From Marsupella aquatica (lineage: Eukaryota; Marchantiophyta), in contig OZ316897.1 of assembly GCA_973895155.1 (NCBI GenBank), positions 10,912,001-10,976,000 of the forward strand: a stretch of 64,000 nt of DNA. Direction: 5' to 3'. A model generated the notes under the pieces. That model saw only the letters and a list, made by a program, of their open reading frames with translations, was not told where the DNA came from and did no database searches. The translations under genes were made by a program, and so were the position numbers. Each line of letters begins with the position of its first letter. Position 1 is the first letter of the stretch. Positions 34,584-46,719 of the stretch are shown piece by piece.

Positions 34584-37385
34584 ATGACGACGATGGAGTG
34601 CCGCAAGGAGAAAGAAGAGACTGACTTGGCGCAAGAAGAGGAAGAGGAGTTGTTGTCTTCTCCTCCCGAGACGCCATCAGGATCTAGTCGAGCCGGGCGG
34701 CTCTGGCAGAAGGTGAAGGACCGCTGGGAATTGGTGGAATTTCACGCTCTGCCCGAGTATCTGAGGGACAATGAGTTCATTCTGAGGCACTACCGACCTA
34801 ATTGGCCCATGAGGCAAATTCTCCTCAGTACCTTCACCATCCACAACGAGACGATTAATATTTGGACGTGAGTTTTCTTCTTGCCGACCCTCGCCGCTCG
34901 CCGCTCTCTTTCAGTCGCCATTCCGTTCCTGTATAGCGGGGATGAAAAATTGTCCAACGTAGAATTGCAGTGTTCGACATGAGCGTGGAATGCGAATGCG
35001 CTCTTGCAAATTCCCAGTGGAATTCGAAGGAGAAGGCGTTGAGCAGTCAAAGTGCCTGAGTGACGCATTGTGTCATCGCTTTGGTTGCTTGGCGCATCCA
35101 GCCACTAGAATGTTAGCTTTCCGTCCGATTCAGTTGAACACTGATTATTCCCTTGCCCTTCAGCCTCTTTGTCCGAGTAACTTCTCGTCGTGTATACAAC
35201 GGTAATCTACTTATTATCGTCAATACGAGACTAGTTTCTGCGATATCAGTGCAAAACGTGGAGAAAAGTCGAGCGGTGAATCGTCCGCTCCCTGACGTCG
35301 AAGAGTGATTGAGTTCGCAGAAGGCTTGCGCCGCTTCTGCTACCAAATACTCTCTCTCCCATCTACTCTCGTTGTGGACCAATTGCAAGTCTTCTTGTTT
35401 CCTTTGCGGCGTTTTCACCGACCACTTCCAGTACCCGCTGTAGTTTAAAACTAGGCGTCATCAAATGTAAAGCTTGACACTTCCCTAGCTGGAAGCTGCA
35501 CTGCAGTAACGTTTACTTCGAAAGAAATACTGTCGCGTCTTTCCGGAACCACGAGAAGCTTGGTGTTGCAGACAAAGCCGTAGACTCCCACTATTGTGTG
35601 CTCGATGCGTGAATGCAATTGCTTCAGCGATATCTTGGCATTCCTGCGAGGTTTCCCGCGACGTGAGTCTAGAGAATCATACCACAGTCGGGAAGGAACA
35701 GATTTGCGTATCGTTTCGAGCGCCAATCAGCCTTATGATAGTTTTAGCTGTGTACTAACACAACAGGTTTTCTCGTTGCAGGCATTTGATAGGGTTTTTG
35801 CTGTTCTTGGGCCTGACAATCTACACTGCTATGATGGTACCGAAAGTGGTGGATATGCAGAACTTCCCAAGTCGCCTGCCCAACATGGAGGATTTGCACA
35901 AAATGCAGTCGGGTCTCATGAATTGCTTTGATTCTCTACCGTCCTTGCCAGAGTTACACTTTCCCGAGATGTTCACGAATTGTCTTCCTGCGAGTATTTC
36001 TGCAGCAAATAAGACCGAGCAATGTGTCCTGGTGGGTTCTCGAAACTCTTCGATGCTTTAATCTTTATGTTGTGTTCGGCTTATGGCCCTTTCACCTAGA
36101 ATTCTTGATACTTTTAATTTGTAATCTCATTAGTTCTGCAACAAAATGAGGCAAGTGCTGATGTTTTAAAGGAATTGTATCTGATTTGTATTTGCGCGAA
36201 ACTCAGTTCCCGAGGACCAATGTATCTAATCATCCCTCGCACTCATCCTCTTTCCCGCGTCCATCAGCCTTTGTCTTGAAAATTTAATTGAAATGAATGA
36301 GAGGCCCATTCCTTTGAGCAGGATTTCTCTATGGGAGTGGACATGGCGGACACTATCCACTTCCAAACAGAAAGGTCAAAAACTGAGTTCCTTGAGTTGG
36401 GGAGGACCAATCAATGCCAAGTGCATCCTGGAAGATCGTGGAGACTGAGGGTTGAAACTTCAGCTGAATTCTACCCTTACAGTGCTCCCGTAAAACCTTG
36501 TTAACCCTAGGTTAATTTCCCTTTCACGAGGAATAAGCTCTGAAAGATTTGAATGAATTTTGATAGGTGTAATTGTACGAAAACCTTACATTCAAAGCAG
36601 TCCACACCTCCACAGAACGGTATCTTTGCAGTTTTGACCCAGCAATAATAACATGTTTATAAGATTAGACTTCGTATGATACAAATTGTCATTCATTGAT
36701 TTCTCATTCCGTTTTGTTTTCGGTGCAGCAAACGATGAAGGATGACATGGCAAACTTCGTGGGCCCTCTACTGCAAACACCCACCACCCGATGGCCATTC
36801 TTCGTGTTTTTGGGTGGTGCAATGTTCTGCTTGCTGTCGAGCTCCACATGCCACCTTCTTTCCTGCCACTCTGCTTGGGCCTCCTACATTTTGTTGCGGA
36901 TAGATTATGCAGGTATCGCCTCTCTGATTGCAGCATCCTTCTATCCCCCGGTCTACTATTCCTTCATGTGCGACCCCACTCTGCGCAACCTGTACTTGTC
37001 CGGCATCACGCTCATGGGTGTAGCGACAGTTCTGGTATCCTTGATCCCAGTCTTTCAAACACCAAAGTATCGGAGTGTGAGAGCAATCTTGTTTTTCTGC
37101 ATGGCTCTCTCCGGAATAATACCTTGTGTACACAAGGTGCTGCTTCATGGAGATGAACCAGCGGCAATGCAGACTCTGGTGTATGAGGGAATCATGGGAC
37201 TCTTCTATGCAATGGGAGCAATTATTTATGTTACAAGGATACCCGAGAGGTGGAAGCCTGGCCAGTTCGATCTTGCTGGTCATAGCCACCAGCTTTTCCA
37301 TGTCCTTGTAGTCTGCGGTGCCTACACTCATTACAAAGCGGGCCTCCTCTACTTGGAATGGCGAGATGTCCAGGGCTGCACATGA
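34584..37385 (+). CDS. HHP: Heptahelical transmembrane protein (AdipoR/PAQR family, HHP-like)
   Basis: Exons 34584-34867, 35782-36031 and 36729-37385 join in frame to 396 residues. Family members are seven-helix membrane proteins with a zinc-bound hydrolase-like core. Plant HHPs are linked to hormone and sugar responses. The N-terminus (about 1-60) is acidic and cytosolic. The family signature ETINIWTHLIGF bridges the first splice junction and starts helix 1 (about 96-114). A long loop to about 198 precedes the remaining helices. The zinc ligands are conserved: His220 in CHLLSCHS, Asp237 in DYAG, and His365 and His369 in HQLFH. The His220-Asp237 spacing equals that of human AdipoR1. The ATG at 34584 is the first in frame. 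Minus ORF 36768-37331 is only the antisense of exon 3. Confidence 0.92.
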
Positions 37386-40300
37386 TTTTCTTCGAGATTA
37401 TTGATAACAGTTCAAACATTCTTGATTCTTAGAAATAAGATGGTTGAGACCAATGCGAGTACATGGATTGAATTTCAGAGGTTGGAGGCGGAAGTACTCC
37501 TGACACCATTTTCTCAGACTTCCGTGCAGGAATTTGACGCACATTTTTTGTAAATATAATTTTTCGACTCGAATGATTCCCCCAATTATTTATGAAGAAA
37601 TTTAAATTGTGCCTGAAAAAAGGTACTAAAGGATATCCTGCATCAAATGCAATGCTCGATTTTATTGTCCTCGCTTATAATAGTCCCCAAGTCTTCCTGG
37701 GTTGCAGTCCATTCAGGGTGGATGTTAGTGGATTTGTAAACTTGCCTGTCTTTGAAAGCTTCCTTCGAAACTGTTGAAATTAAGTTCTCGGTTGCTGATT
37801 AGAGAAGGACATCTGTGGTTGAGGTCGAAGTTGGGAAAGGAGAGCTTTAACGATCCCTTTTATGCTTGCATTCTTTCATTTGTCAAGGAGTCTAATATTC
37901 TGCGACTTACAAGATTGATAATGCCGAGAAGAAGGGAGAGTGAGACTAGGGGGGCAGGAAATCTACAGTCCAAAGCAGGAGTGTGATTGGAAATAGACAG
38001 CCCTCCCTCCCTGGAGTTAAATCCAGGAGGTTCTCGGTCCTGGCCTGCGCTGCCCCTGGAGAATGTACTCCGCATCATGGGCCAATGGGCAGTTGACGAG
38101 GTTCAAAGAGATTGTGGGAAGTATACTACTCCACACTGGGTGACACTTTTTCAGAGACTGGAGTTTTAAGTATTTGAGGCATTGTTCCTACTAGTACTCC
38201 GCAGCATGGGCCAGTGGGCAGTTGAGGAGGTTCATTGAGAGATTGTGGGAAGCATACTATTCCAGGTTTGGTGACATTCTTGTTCCGAGCTGATTGGCGA
38301 GAACCATTCCTACCACGCCATGCGAAGAATGCGTAACTGATAATCCGTATTGTAGTTTTGTAGACCTTCCACTTTGTAGAAAAATGGGCCATATGTCATG
38401 AGATTTTATTAGGTTTAGGACGTCATCCCTTGGTAGTAACGAGTAAGCAATTGACCCCTGCCATCGGTGGAGCTTAGACATCCAGGGAAGAGGATTGAGA
38501 TTGTTTACATCGACATTGCCTATACTCTCAGGTAATCGGTGGAGCTTAGACACCCAGGGAAGAGGACTACGATTATTGCGTCGACATAGCCTATGATCTT
38601 GTGTTGCAGGCCTAGAAACATTTCGAACTAGTTCCCGAATTTTCAAGATTGTCTTTCATCCCTCTAACCCCCCCCAAATCTTCAAGACTGACTTTCATTG
38701 GATGAATCTTATGAGATCGATATCTTTCTTTCGTTGGGCTTCATGAGGGGATTAATTTTTGACCTCATTTCTTTAGCTTCTCTCCCAACCGGTTTGATGG
38801 TAACTCGTTTATTAGGAAAGGTATTTTGTTTTGATAACATGGATCAACCCGGACTGCCAATTAGGTCACAGCAGATCCTCTTCTTCTATAATACTAGTCC
38901 ATGCCCCTACGCTGTAGATGCGGTCATATTGTCGTTGTAGAAGTGTGTTATTGTTACAGCCATGCTATCTTTTGAGAGTGTTGTGGTTATTATGGTCATG
39001 ATGTCACCCAAAGAGTGTGTGTTGAACAAAAGTGATGAGGCTACCATAAATGTATGAATGTCCACTTTCATGAATACGTTAAATTTAAATTTCATGAATA
39101 CGTTAAATTTAAGCGACGTCATTTTCACACAACATGGGGAGCAACTATGGGTGTGCAAACAAAGTTCACATCCCTTGTCACCAACTATTTTTTTTGTAAT
39201 AGGCCCCCATGACAAATGTTTTGCAATTTTCCTGGTATGTTGGTTCACCACCTTCGTGGTTTTGCATTGCTAACACAAGCAATCAAAAACTATAATACCT
39301 AGTTGCGTCATTTTTTTGGCATGGTTGTCATTCAAAGTTGTAGTGCCAAAAAAAGAGCTACTTAGTTGGTCCATTTTTTGGTGTGGTTGTCATTCAAAAT
39401 TGCAGTGCCACAACGGGAGCTATTCAATACAGAGTAGGCATAAAAGTGTTTGGCACTACGGAGAGAACAACGGAGAGAACAACGGAGAGAATAATTTTGC
39501 AATACAAAACAAGACTTTTCTTAGTGCAGGCTGGAATGCTTGAGCTGAGGTTGCTTTGTTTCTATTACTTCACCTTTCATTTGGCAGTCTGGAACGTTTG
39601 AGCTGAGGCTGCTTTTAATCTTGCTCATTGTGTCTATATATCTTGTTCACTGCCACGCTGAAATTCCTTACCGAGCTCCAATTTGAACATGTGCTGCTGA
39701 CTAAGTCCCTTGGCTATGGTAACATAGGTGCCCATGCATTCCTTGCCCGATTCCATGATCTCCCAGGAATTGTGCATCAATGGCATACTCTGGTAGTGTG
39801 CGCTTGGAACTTCAAGCATGGTAGTTGCAACCTGGTGTGCCTTTAGATCTTTGATCCTCAAGTAACTTTCAAACACATTCTTGAACAAAAAGGCAACTTT
39901 GAAGAGAGCACCCGGGCGTTGTGTTAAAATGAGGTCGCTTATGTTTGAGTAAAAATATCTTCTTAGTCAGGACTTCCTGTTTTTGCCATTTTTGAACAGA
40001 ACTCCCTGGCCCTGTGTTTGGGGGAAGACAGGAGCATAAATAAAAATGTCCAAAAACTTGCTATTGCCAAGCCAGTTTCAGCTGGAGCTTTTTCATTTAA
40101 CAAATACTGGCATTCAAGGAAACAATGCATACAAGAAAGGACTTAACATTTGACAAAGTGCCCGGGTGGACGCCTTACATGGAGGCTAGAGGATTTACCG
40201 CCCCTGTTTTCCTTGTTGGTCGATATATGCTCCTTGAACACTGCCAATGGGTAAGCAAGTTGGGTGTCGAGAGATATCCAACAATGTGTAACTATTCTAA

Positions 40301-40934
40301 CTATCATTGACCTGTTCATGACACTACTCAATATCATGTAAATGAACCCTAGTAAAAATGCATTCATTAGGTCTGATATGACCTTGTTGCCTATATGGTG
40401 AATCCATCTTCCAGTATTTTGTCTTATTCAAACTTCTTTTTTCTTCTGTATTTTAATTCAATGTGTCTTACCAAGGTGCATCCCTTGTATACTTTAGATT
40501 TTGGATTAAATCTGGCACCCCTCTAAATTTTGCTTGCCAAAAAAAATGAATCATGCTGTTGCGGCTGATGAAGATGTGGCGCACCCTGGTGCTAGGGAAC
40601 TTGCAAGTGACCTCTCACTAAATATAAACCAATAAGTCTAAATAAAAATAAATAAAGTCTCCTCAACAAGACAGAACACTGCAAGACTTTGAGAACTGAT
40701 CCAACATGGGTTGATTCAACAAAATAAGAATTAGAAAACTGGAAATTTTTACAGATTCCATAACAACTCTATCTCTCGCAGCTCACCTGGGCTAGACGGC
40801 TCATCTGGGCTAGGCAAGCTCTTACCTCTTAACATGGCCATTTATGCCCTAACCTCAAGAGGCAATAATACCTGGAAGAGATGTCCTTCTTGCTCCAATG
40901 GTCATTCGTCTCCATCCAAGTGAAGGTAGAAAAA
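37386..40934. other. Gene-free stretch rich in short tandem duplications
   Basis: No supported gene. Direct duplications: 38065-38151 with 38194-38281 (GTACTCCGCA(T/G)CATGGGCCA, AGAGATTGTGGGAAG); 38463-38525 with 38535-38596 (ATCGGTGGAGCTTAGACA, CCAGGGAAGAGGA); two ~24-bp units TTCATGAATACGTTAAATTT at 39067 and 39091; three 12-bp units ACGGAGAGAACA at 39458-39492; a ~60-bp pair around GGTTGTCATTCAAA at 39325 and 39388. ORFs through these repeats look repetitive but are not genes. Confidence 0.6.
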
Positions 40935-43900
40935 TCAAGAACTGAATGCTGCAAACATTTGGTGTAGTTTAGTAACTGCACCGTTCTCGGTAATTTCAGC
41001 ATCAGGGTTCTGCCCCATGAGAACGTCTAGTCCCTCTGTTTATGCAATCACAATCCAAAAGTTAGTATACAGCTGTGTGAACTAATAATCCTGCGATGAC
41101 CTCAAATAATCCATGTTTCAATCCAGAAGCAAGTTTCAAGAGACGTCACATGTTTTAGGACACGAAAGAGGGACAGAACTCTTGAGCAAAACAGAACGCA
41201 GAGTTCAATCAAAGCAAAGTCCTAACTTCCCGAAATGCTGCTGTTTAGTAAGAAGCCAACAAATGATTTTAGAATGCGATCAGTATCGAGCAAATGGGCC
41301 ATAGGTGGGAACCTTCAGAGATAGCTTCAACACTGATGTGCTTACCAGGAAGACATACCTTGAAGATGCATGAGGGACGTTGCCATTTCCCACATGAAGA
41401 CCTCCCATTCTGACTCCTCTCTTTGCCACTCAGATGTAGAGTGCAAAGGGTCGTGTTGAGATGGTCTTGCGCTCTGCTTCCTCTTCAGATTCTGACAGTT
41501 CACTATCGTACCCCTGCTTTGACGATGTCCCAACTCTTCTCCGGGATCTGTAATCTTCTTGCACGGCTGTTTATCCCGTCTCTTGTGGTCGTTGGACACT
41601 GACTGCTTCGAGTGGATTTGGGTGCTACTGCTCATTTTCCACTCAGCAGGCTGACTTCTGCGGGCAAGCTTTGGACCCTGCTTAACATTGAATATGGGTA
41701 TATAGTCACGATTTTCATCATCGACAGATCTTCGGGCTCGTTGACAACTTGATAATATAAATTCTTCAAAAGTTCTGTTTCGGAGATCAGTCCTATCTTG
41801 TTTTTCCATGTAAGCAGCTCTTTTTGGGTGTTTCCTACTTGTGAGTTCAGGAGTGGCGGGATCCCGTATGGGGGACAGAGGTCTGGATTGACCTTCTCCA
41901 AGTTCATCATAAGACTGTTCGTTGGGATGCAGAGGAGAAACATCTCCATGGAGGTCCTCACTTTTGCTTTTCCTACTCTTACTCTCCAGCAAATCTGGGT
42001 GCCCCTTGCGAATGTCAAGGATGGGACTTGAGGATATTTGGTCCCCTGCTTTGGTACAACTAAGACTTGAGTATTGATCCACCCGATCCCCAAGGGAAAT
42101 AGAGGGAATAAGGGGTTTGATTGAATCTTGGACCGCTCTTTCATGGTCCCCTTGACCTCCCGAAAGACACTCCTCCCTCTGCGTCGATTCTCTTTCTTGT
42201 GGACTTGCATCTCTCAGATCTAACCGACTAGTTGGAGAGCTCCAATCCGCCAATGTCCCGTGATCCAGATATTCTCTGGTACCCTGTTCAACTGTACTGG
42301 GCATACTTTGGATTGAAATTTTCTCACTGCTGATGCCGCCGGATGTGGCTGGATCTCTCACAATCGAAGGACCGCGGGGATGATTGCCCCTTGGCCCTGA
42401 CTTTTGCCCCTGAGAAGTCGAGTTCCTCTCTTGCTCTGGCCCGTTTTGAATAGAAGACCCCAGTAGAGATGCATTCCAGAAAGGTGCGTGCGGACTGGAG
42501 AAAGAACGTAAGTGCTTGCCGTCTTCCAACACTCCAACGTCCTTCCCATCCAGGTTCTTCCTCAGATCAACTAGGCGAGGAAGTCCCCATATCTGATAAA
42601 CCAGGAGGTACATCTGAGCACTTTTCTTCCGTAATTGATTGCCCTGCAGATTCAAGACTTTTGTTGCCAGTGCCATGTCAACGCCCACCATGTCAACGCC
42701 CACGCCCACCATGATCACACAACAAACCAAGTACAGGAAACCCATGTTAGAATTTGGGATCAATGCAAACCCGATTTAGCTTTCCTTGGAGTCAAGCACG
42801 GCTTGAAGTAAGTGGAGGACTATGAGCTGTCATTTCACACCTTCTAAAGTGGCCCCAAAGCGGAGGACATCACAAAGTTGTCGGGAGGTAGCATCAGAGA
42901 ACATATTGAAAGAGAGATCTAATGCTACGAGTCCTCGATTCGCTGTGAGCCTTGGCATCCTCTTCTTCAATCTACCGTCTCCAGACTCTCGCAGGCTCAA
43001 TCGCCATTCTGTATCTGCTGTCCGCCGCACTCCTACCTGGTATATTCCATCGCCTTCAGTACAACTTGAAAATTTGCTACGTTGAACGTCATAAAGTAAC
43101 ACCAATTGACCACTTCTCCCCAAGAAACAAGCAACTCATCGTTGAACGGACCGACGTCCGGTTGGACCGGCAGTTCACCTCAGGGGTCAATAGAGTCAGC
43201 AAGGTGTACCTTCATAATGGAGGTAACCGACGTGACACTAGCGTCTGTAAGAGCACAGCCTGACAAATCCAATACTTGTAACGGAAGGCATTCGCACAAA
43301 CCTCGAGCCTGCGTGAATGATGACGAATAATGCAAAGGAATGTAAGAGAATTGTTTGCAAATAAGTCCTTGATAAACTGTGGGTGAACTTTGATTGACTT
43401 GATTAGAGATGTCCGACGTCGTCTTCGACAAACAGCCAGTGCAGTTGCCCGCCATAACCGTTGGATGACACTCCGGACTTCAATGTCTTTTGTCAGGTTA
43501 GGCATTGACTCAAGGTACTGCTGTGAATATTGTAACGGCAGACTTGATAGCGGACCTAAAACTTTCTTCGAGATAGATAAATTAATCGATTCATGATAGA
43601 ACTAAGGGAAGACCTTCAGATCAAACTAACCGACAAGAGGTAACTGACCAGAAGCTCAAGCCTGACATCTCCCAGGGCACTGTTAGCCAATGAAAGGTGT
43701 TGTAAACTTGACGAACAACCTGCAACGTGCATGCATGATCAATTCCATATCTCGGTGTTGCCAATTGGATAGCTACTGGTAGACTGTGGATGTTGAATTA
43801 GATCAGACTCTCTCAACAATTCGGTGGGAAGCTCTCCCGGAACTTTGAAACCTATCCCCAGGTCGAAAAGCAAGACATCAACATCCATAGTTGACGCTTT

Positions 43901-45438
43901 TCTCGGATAGTCGTGAACCCAATCCACTCGTAGAAGTGAATTGTGTTTGTTTGGAAGGACTATGAAGCGAAGAAATCCATCAGGAAGCCAGGAATCGCAA
44001 CTATAACCCCGACTGCAACTTCCATCCCTTTCATGACATACCATCCCATTTCTGGTTGTCTAGATGCTCGTCAATCGAAATTGCAAGCACAAGAACCCTA
44101 CTCAACATGAGAAACTAGAGACGGCTAAAATCGTAGTGTACGTGTACTTAGTCATTTGGCCCTTCATGTCTCTCGTATCTGTTTCATGAATACTGAATCC
44201 TCTGTTTAGGGATGTAAGTTTTGGCGATTTATTTCAAAGATGCGTATGAGTACATATGAATAAATCATTTCTAAATTTCGGAGCCTGACGTAGTTCTTCA
44301 GGTTCCAAGGAGTACGCACTTAGTGCCTGAGACACAACTTTGATATCTTGCCTCGAAAGCAAGAAACCGAGCTCCAATTCTTGCACCCATCCTCCCGCCC
44401 CAACAGCTCGGGCCAGTGCCCTGCAAATCCACGTTGCAACCATCTCACAACAATTGAGAAGTGTTGCGGGATCTGTTCTAACATACTGGCAAATATGTTC
44501 CATTCTTGCATCTTTGATGAATTTTAAAGTTTTGGCCCTATCTTTCGTAAAGAATTCCCTTTGGTGCTTAACTAAACTTAGATCAATGAGAGTTCCACTT
44601 TTGAGAAACACGTGAAATGCCGAAGATTCGAAAAAGCGTCGCAGTATACACACAGCTCTTACTTATTCTAAGATATGAAATTTCTCCCCACGTCAGGAAT
44701 CTGCGTGGGGAATCTGTGACAGCACAGCGTGGTCGATAGGATAGCTGCAATGTATGTGGACCGATAACCTCTTCTCTGTTTGGTTGGGTAGAAATTTCTT
44801 AAGACTCAGAGAAGGTTTCCCAAGACTCAGAGAAGGTTCACCTGGAGAATCTCTCCAATGCAGCACAGGTCGTTGGATCTGAAGGTCTGAACCGGATAGG
44901 CTCTGTTCATGGTACAAATCAGGAGAAGTCAACAAAACCATTCACATCGATTTCACACATTTTGATTCAAATAACTCCACACTCTGAAACCTACGACTTT
45001 GCTGGCTGCAACTTTTTTCATTCATTAAAGTCGAGGATATTGAACTCTACACTGAGCTCGAACACTCTGAACTCACAGTGACCCCTCTGAACGCACAGTG
45101 ACCCATCACTAACGTGGCATGGAGAGCGAGAGAACCAAATTCGCCATCGCTGCCAAGAGGACGGTTGTAGAGGCGAAGAGCCGTGTTACTGGAGGTTTTC
45201 AGACTGGTCACTATGACGTTGAAATCCTCCAACTTCATCTTGAGTAAATCAATCTGCACAAACGCTCGCCAGAGGTCCTTTTAGTAAAAAGCAGACTCGT
45301 TAGCTTCTTGGAAAACATATTTTTTGGTTCTGTTTTCCCTTGCGTATTGCTCAAGGGGACCAAAAATTGATCGACATCAATCTCAGTGTGAAGAAGTTGT
45401 GTGAAGACTGCTAAATTCCCAAGGCTCCCAAGATTCAT
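40935..45438 (-). CDS. CEP78: CEP78-like centriolar leucine-rich-repeat protein
   Basis: Minus-strand exons 45253-45103, 44902-44842, 44420-44320, 43719-43631, 43308-43210, 43036-42841, 42657-41359 and 41035-40935 all have GT-AG borders and join without a phase conflict into 699 codons. A first exon, probably starting at the ATG at 45438, is not fixed. The N-terminal half is RNI-type LRR: PIRF, WVQELELG, SSLQHLSLANSALGD, LQVLDLSGCALTD, LVALDLSFN, VLNLQGNQL and LVDLRKN follow the order and spacing I recall from human CEP78, including the conserved RR...W..SLR linker. The long exon 41359-42657 encodes a polar, Ser/Arg-rich tail, likely disordered. CEP78 acts at mature centrioles and basal bodies, so here it would serve motile sperm. 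Exon 1 and exact splice sites need transcript support. Confidence 0.72.
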
Positions 45439-45902
45439 AATCTGTATTTCACTTCCGAAATCTGGAAGGAGAATTCTACATGTCGATCACAACGAAAGGA
45501 ATTGAAAAATGCTAGAATGTAACTAATGGAGGACAAGTATATAAAGAACAGATAAATGCCTGAAAGATGAATGAATGTGATGTCCACTGGGACGCTATCG
45601 GGTGACTTGGAGCCTACTAAGACAAACCAGAGTTCAAAGTTGTTAAATCAGACCAAACGTCAGCAAAAATAGGAAAACTCAGCCTACCAAACTTCCCAAT
45701 CTTCACGCGATGAACACATATTTCATCTGGATTAGATAGAATTGCAACAACTTATAAAGCTCCAGTATAAATTTGTTGGCTAATTTCTTGTCAAGTCCTG
45801 CTATCAGCTGCCCGTACAATGTACAAGGCCCTGTGATCCAAGATCAAAGATGTTTCATAACCATTGCTGGGAAGAGAAGAATCCGGGAAGAGACAGATTT
45901 CT
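45439..45902. promoter_or_regulatory. Putative shared promoter region between CEP78-like gene and a small divergent gene
   Basis: About 460 bases separate the probable 5' end of the minus-strand CEP78-like gene from the ATG at 45903 on the plus strand. The stretch is A/T-leaning and holds no ORF of note; TATATAAAG lies at about 45538-45546 on the plus strand and could serve as a TATA box. Shared regulation is inferred from geometry only. Confidence 0.25.
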
Positions 45903-46719
45903 ATGAAATTAGAGAGTCGAGAGCAACAAGCCCAGCGCTGCGAGCATTTTCTGTGCGATGCCCAATCCACCGTACGTGGTTTGTGATCTCTGGTTTACGA
46001 TAGCGTAACTGGACTGTAGCTACGAAGAAGCCTCCTCAGATTTCATCTTTGTTCTGCTTTCCCTTGCGTTCTGTTTTCAGTGTTGGGAATTGTTTGGCTT
46101 CAGTGTTATCAATGGTCAGATCATTTTAATTTGGAAGTCTACTGTAGTTACCTCCGCCCCGCGTTTCAAGCAGCCAGATCGGCGTTTCACGAAGCCTGGC
46201 TGTTCTTCAGGGTCCTGTTTCAGTCGAGGGATCCGCTTCAATCCGCGGCTTTGATCTGCCGTAGTGGCGTGTTTGGTCGCCAGTAGCTTTATTTCCACCA
46301 TGGATACAATCTTCTGTTACGCCGATTTATTATTTGCATTCAGTCATCCGAACTTCGTCACTGGCTCGTCTAAAGATTGTCGTTTACAGACAAACAAATA
46401 TGGGATATGTTGTCAGCACTTTTCTGGTTTCCCTTACAGATACTTGTTGCCTCGTGATCACTGGGCGTCGCCGCGAACCAGCTGACTCCAACCTGCCATC
46501 CTTCAGTCGGACGCGAAGAACTGCGAGAATGTCAAGAAACTACAGAATGATTTTGAACTCCACAAACAGTGACAAGCCTTGGCTTCAATTATCCCCTACA
46601 GCCTGCGTCAAGCATTATGAGAAGGCTAGCGCTGTGACTCACTACTAATGCCTACACTTCAAGAAAGGATTCAACTGGTGAAAGAGCGCCTCAATGACTA
46701 CAAGAAAGTTCAGAAATAA
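45903..46719 (+). CDS. Possible small coiled-coil protein, three exons
   Basis: Exons 45903-45971, 46507-46568 and 46668-46719 join with GT-AG introns into 61 codons. Exon 1 ends at a good donor (GTACGT). Exon 2 follows a CCTTCAG acceptor, and a TACTAAT branch-point-like sequence lies at about 46643 before exon 3. The peptide is highly charged and helical, with runs such as NVKKLQNDFELHK and LVKERLNDYKKVQK. I do not recognise the family. Further 5' exons are possible, since the frame is also open just upstream of the ATG. Its divergent position next to the CEP78-like gene might mean co-expression, but that is speculation. Confidence 0.3.

Noticed and set aside
36768-37331. 187-codon minus ORF
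   Set aside because: Exact antisense of heptahelical-protein exon 3, where conserved zinc ligands fix the plus strand as coding.
38257-38646. Minus ORF with repeated LPWVSKLHR-like segments, reminiscent of plant LRRs
   Set aside because: The repetition comes from a 72-bp DNA duplication, and there is no continuing LRR or NBS domain.
43212-44044. Minus ORFs between CEP78-like exons (43212-43505 and 43739-44044)
   Set aside because: They look coding at first, but the flanking LRR exons join across them in phase and match the CEP78 order without them, so they are read as intron.
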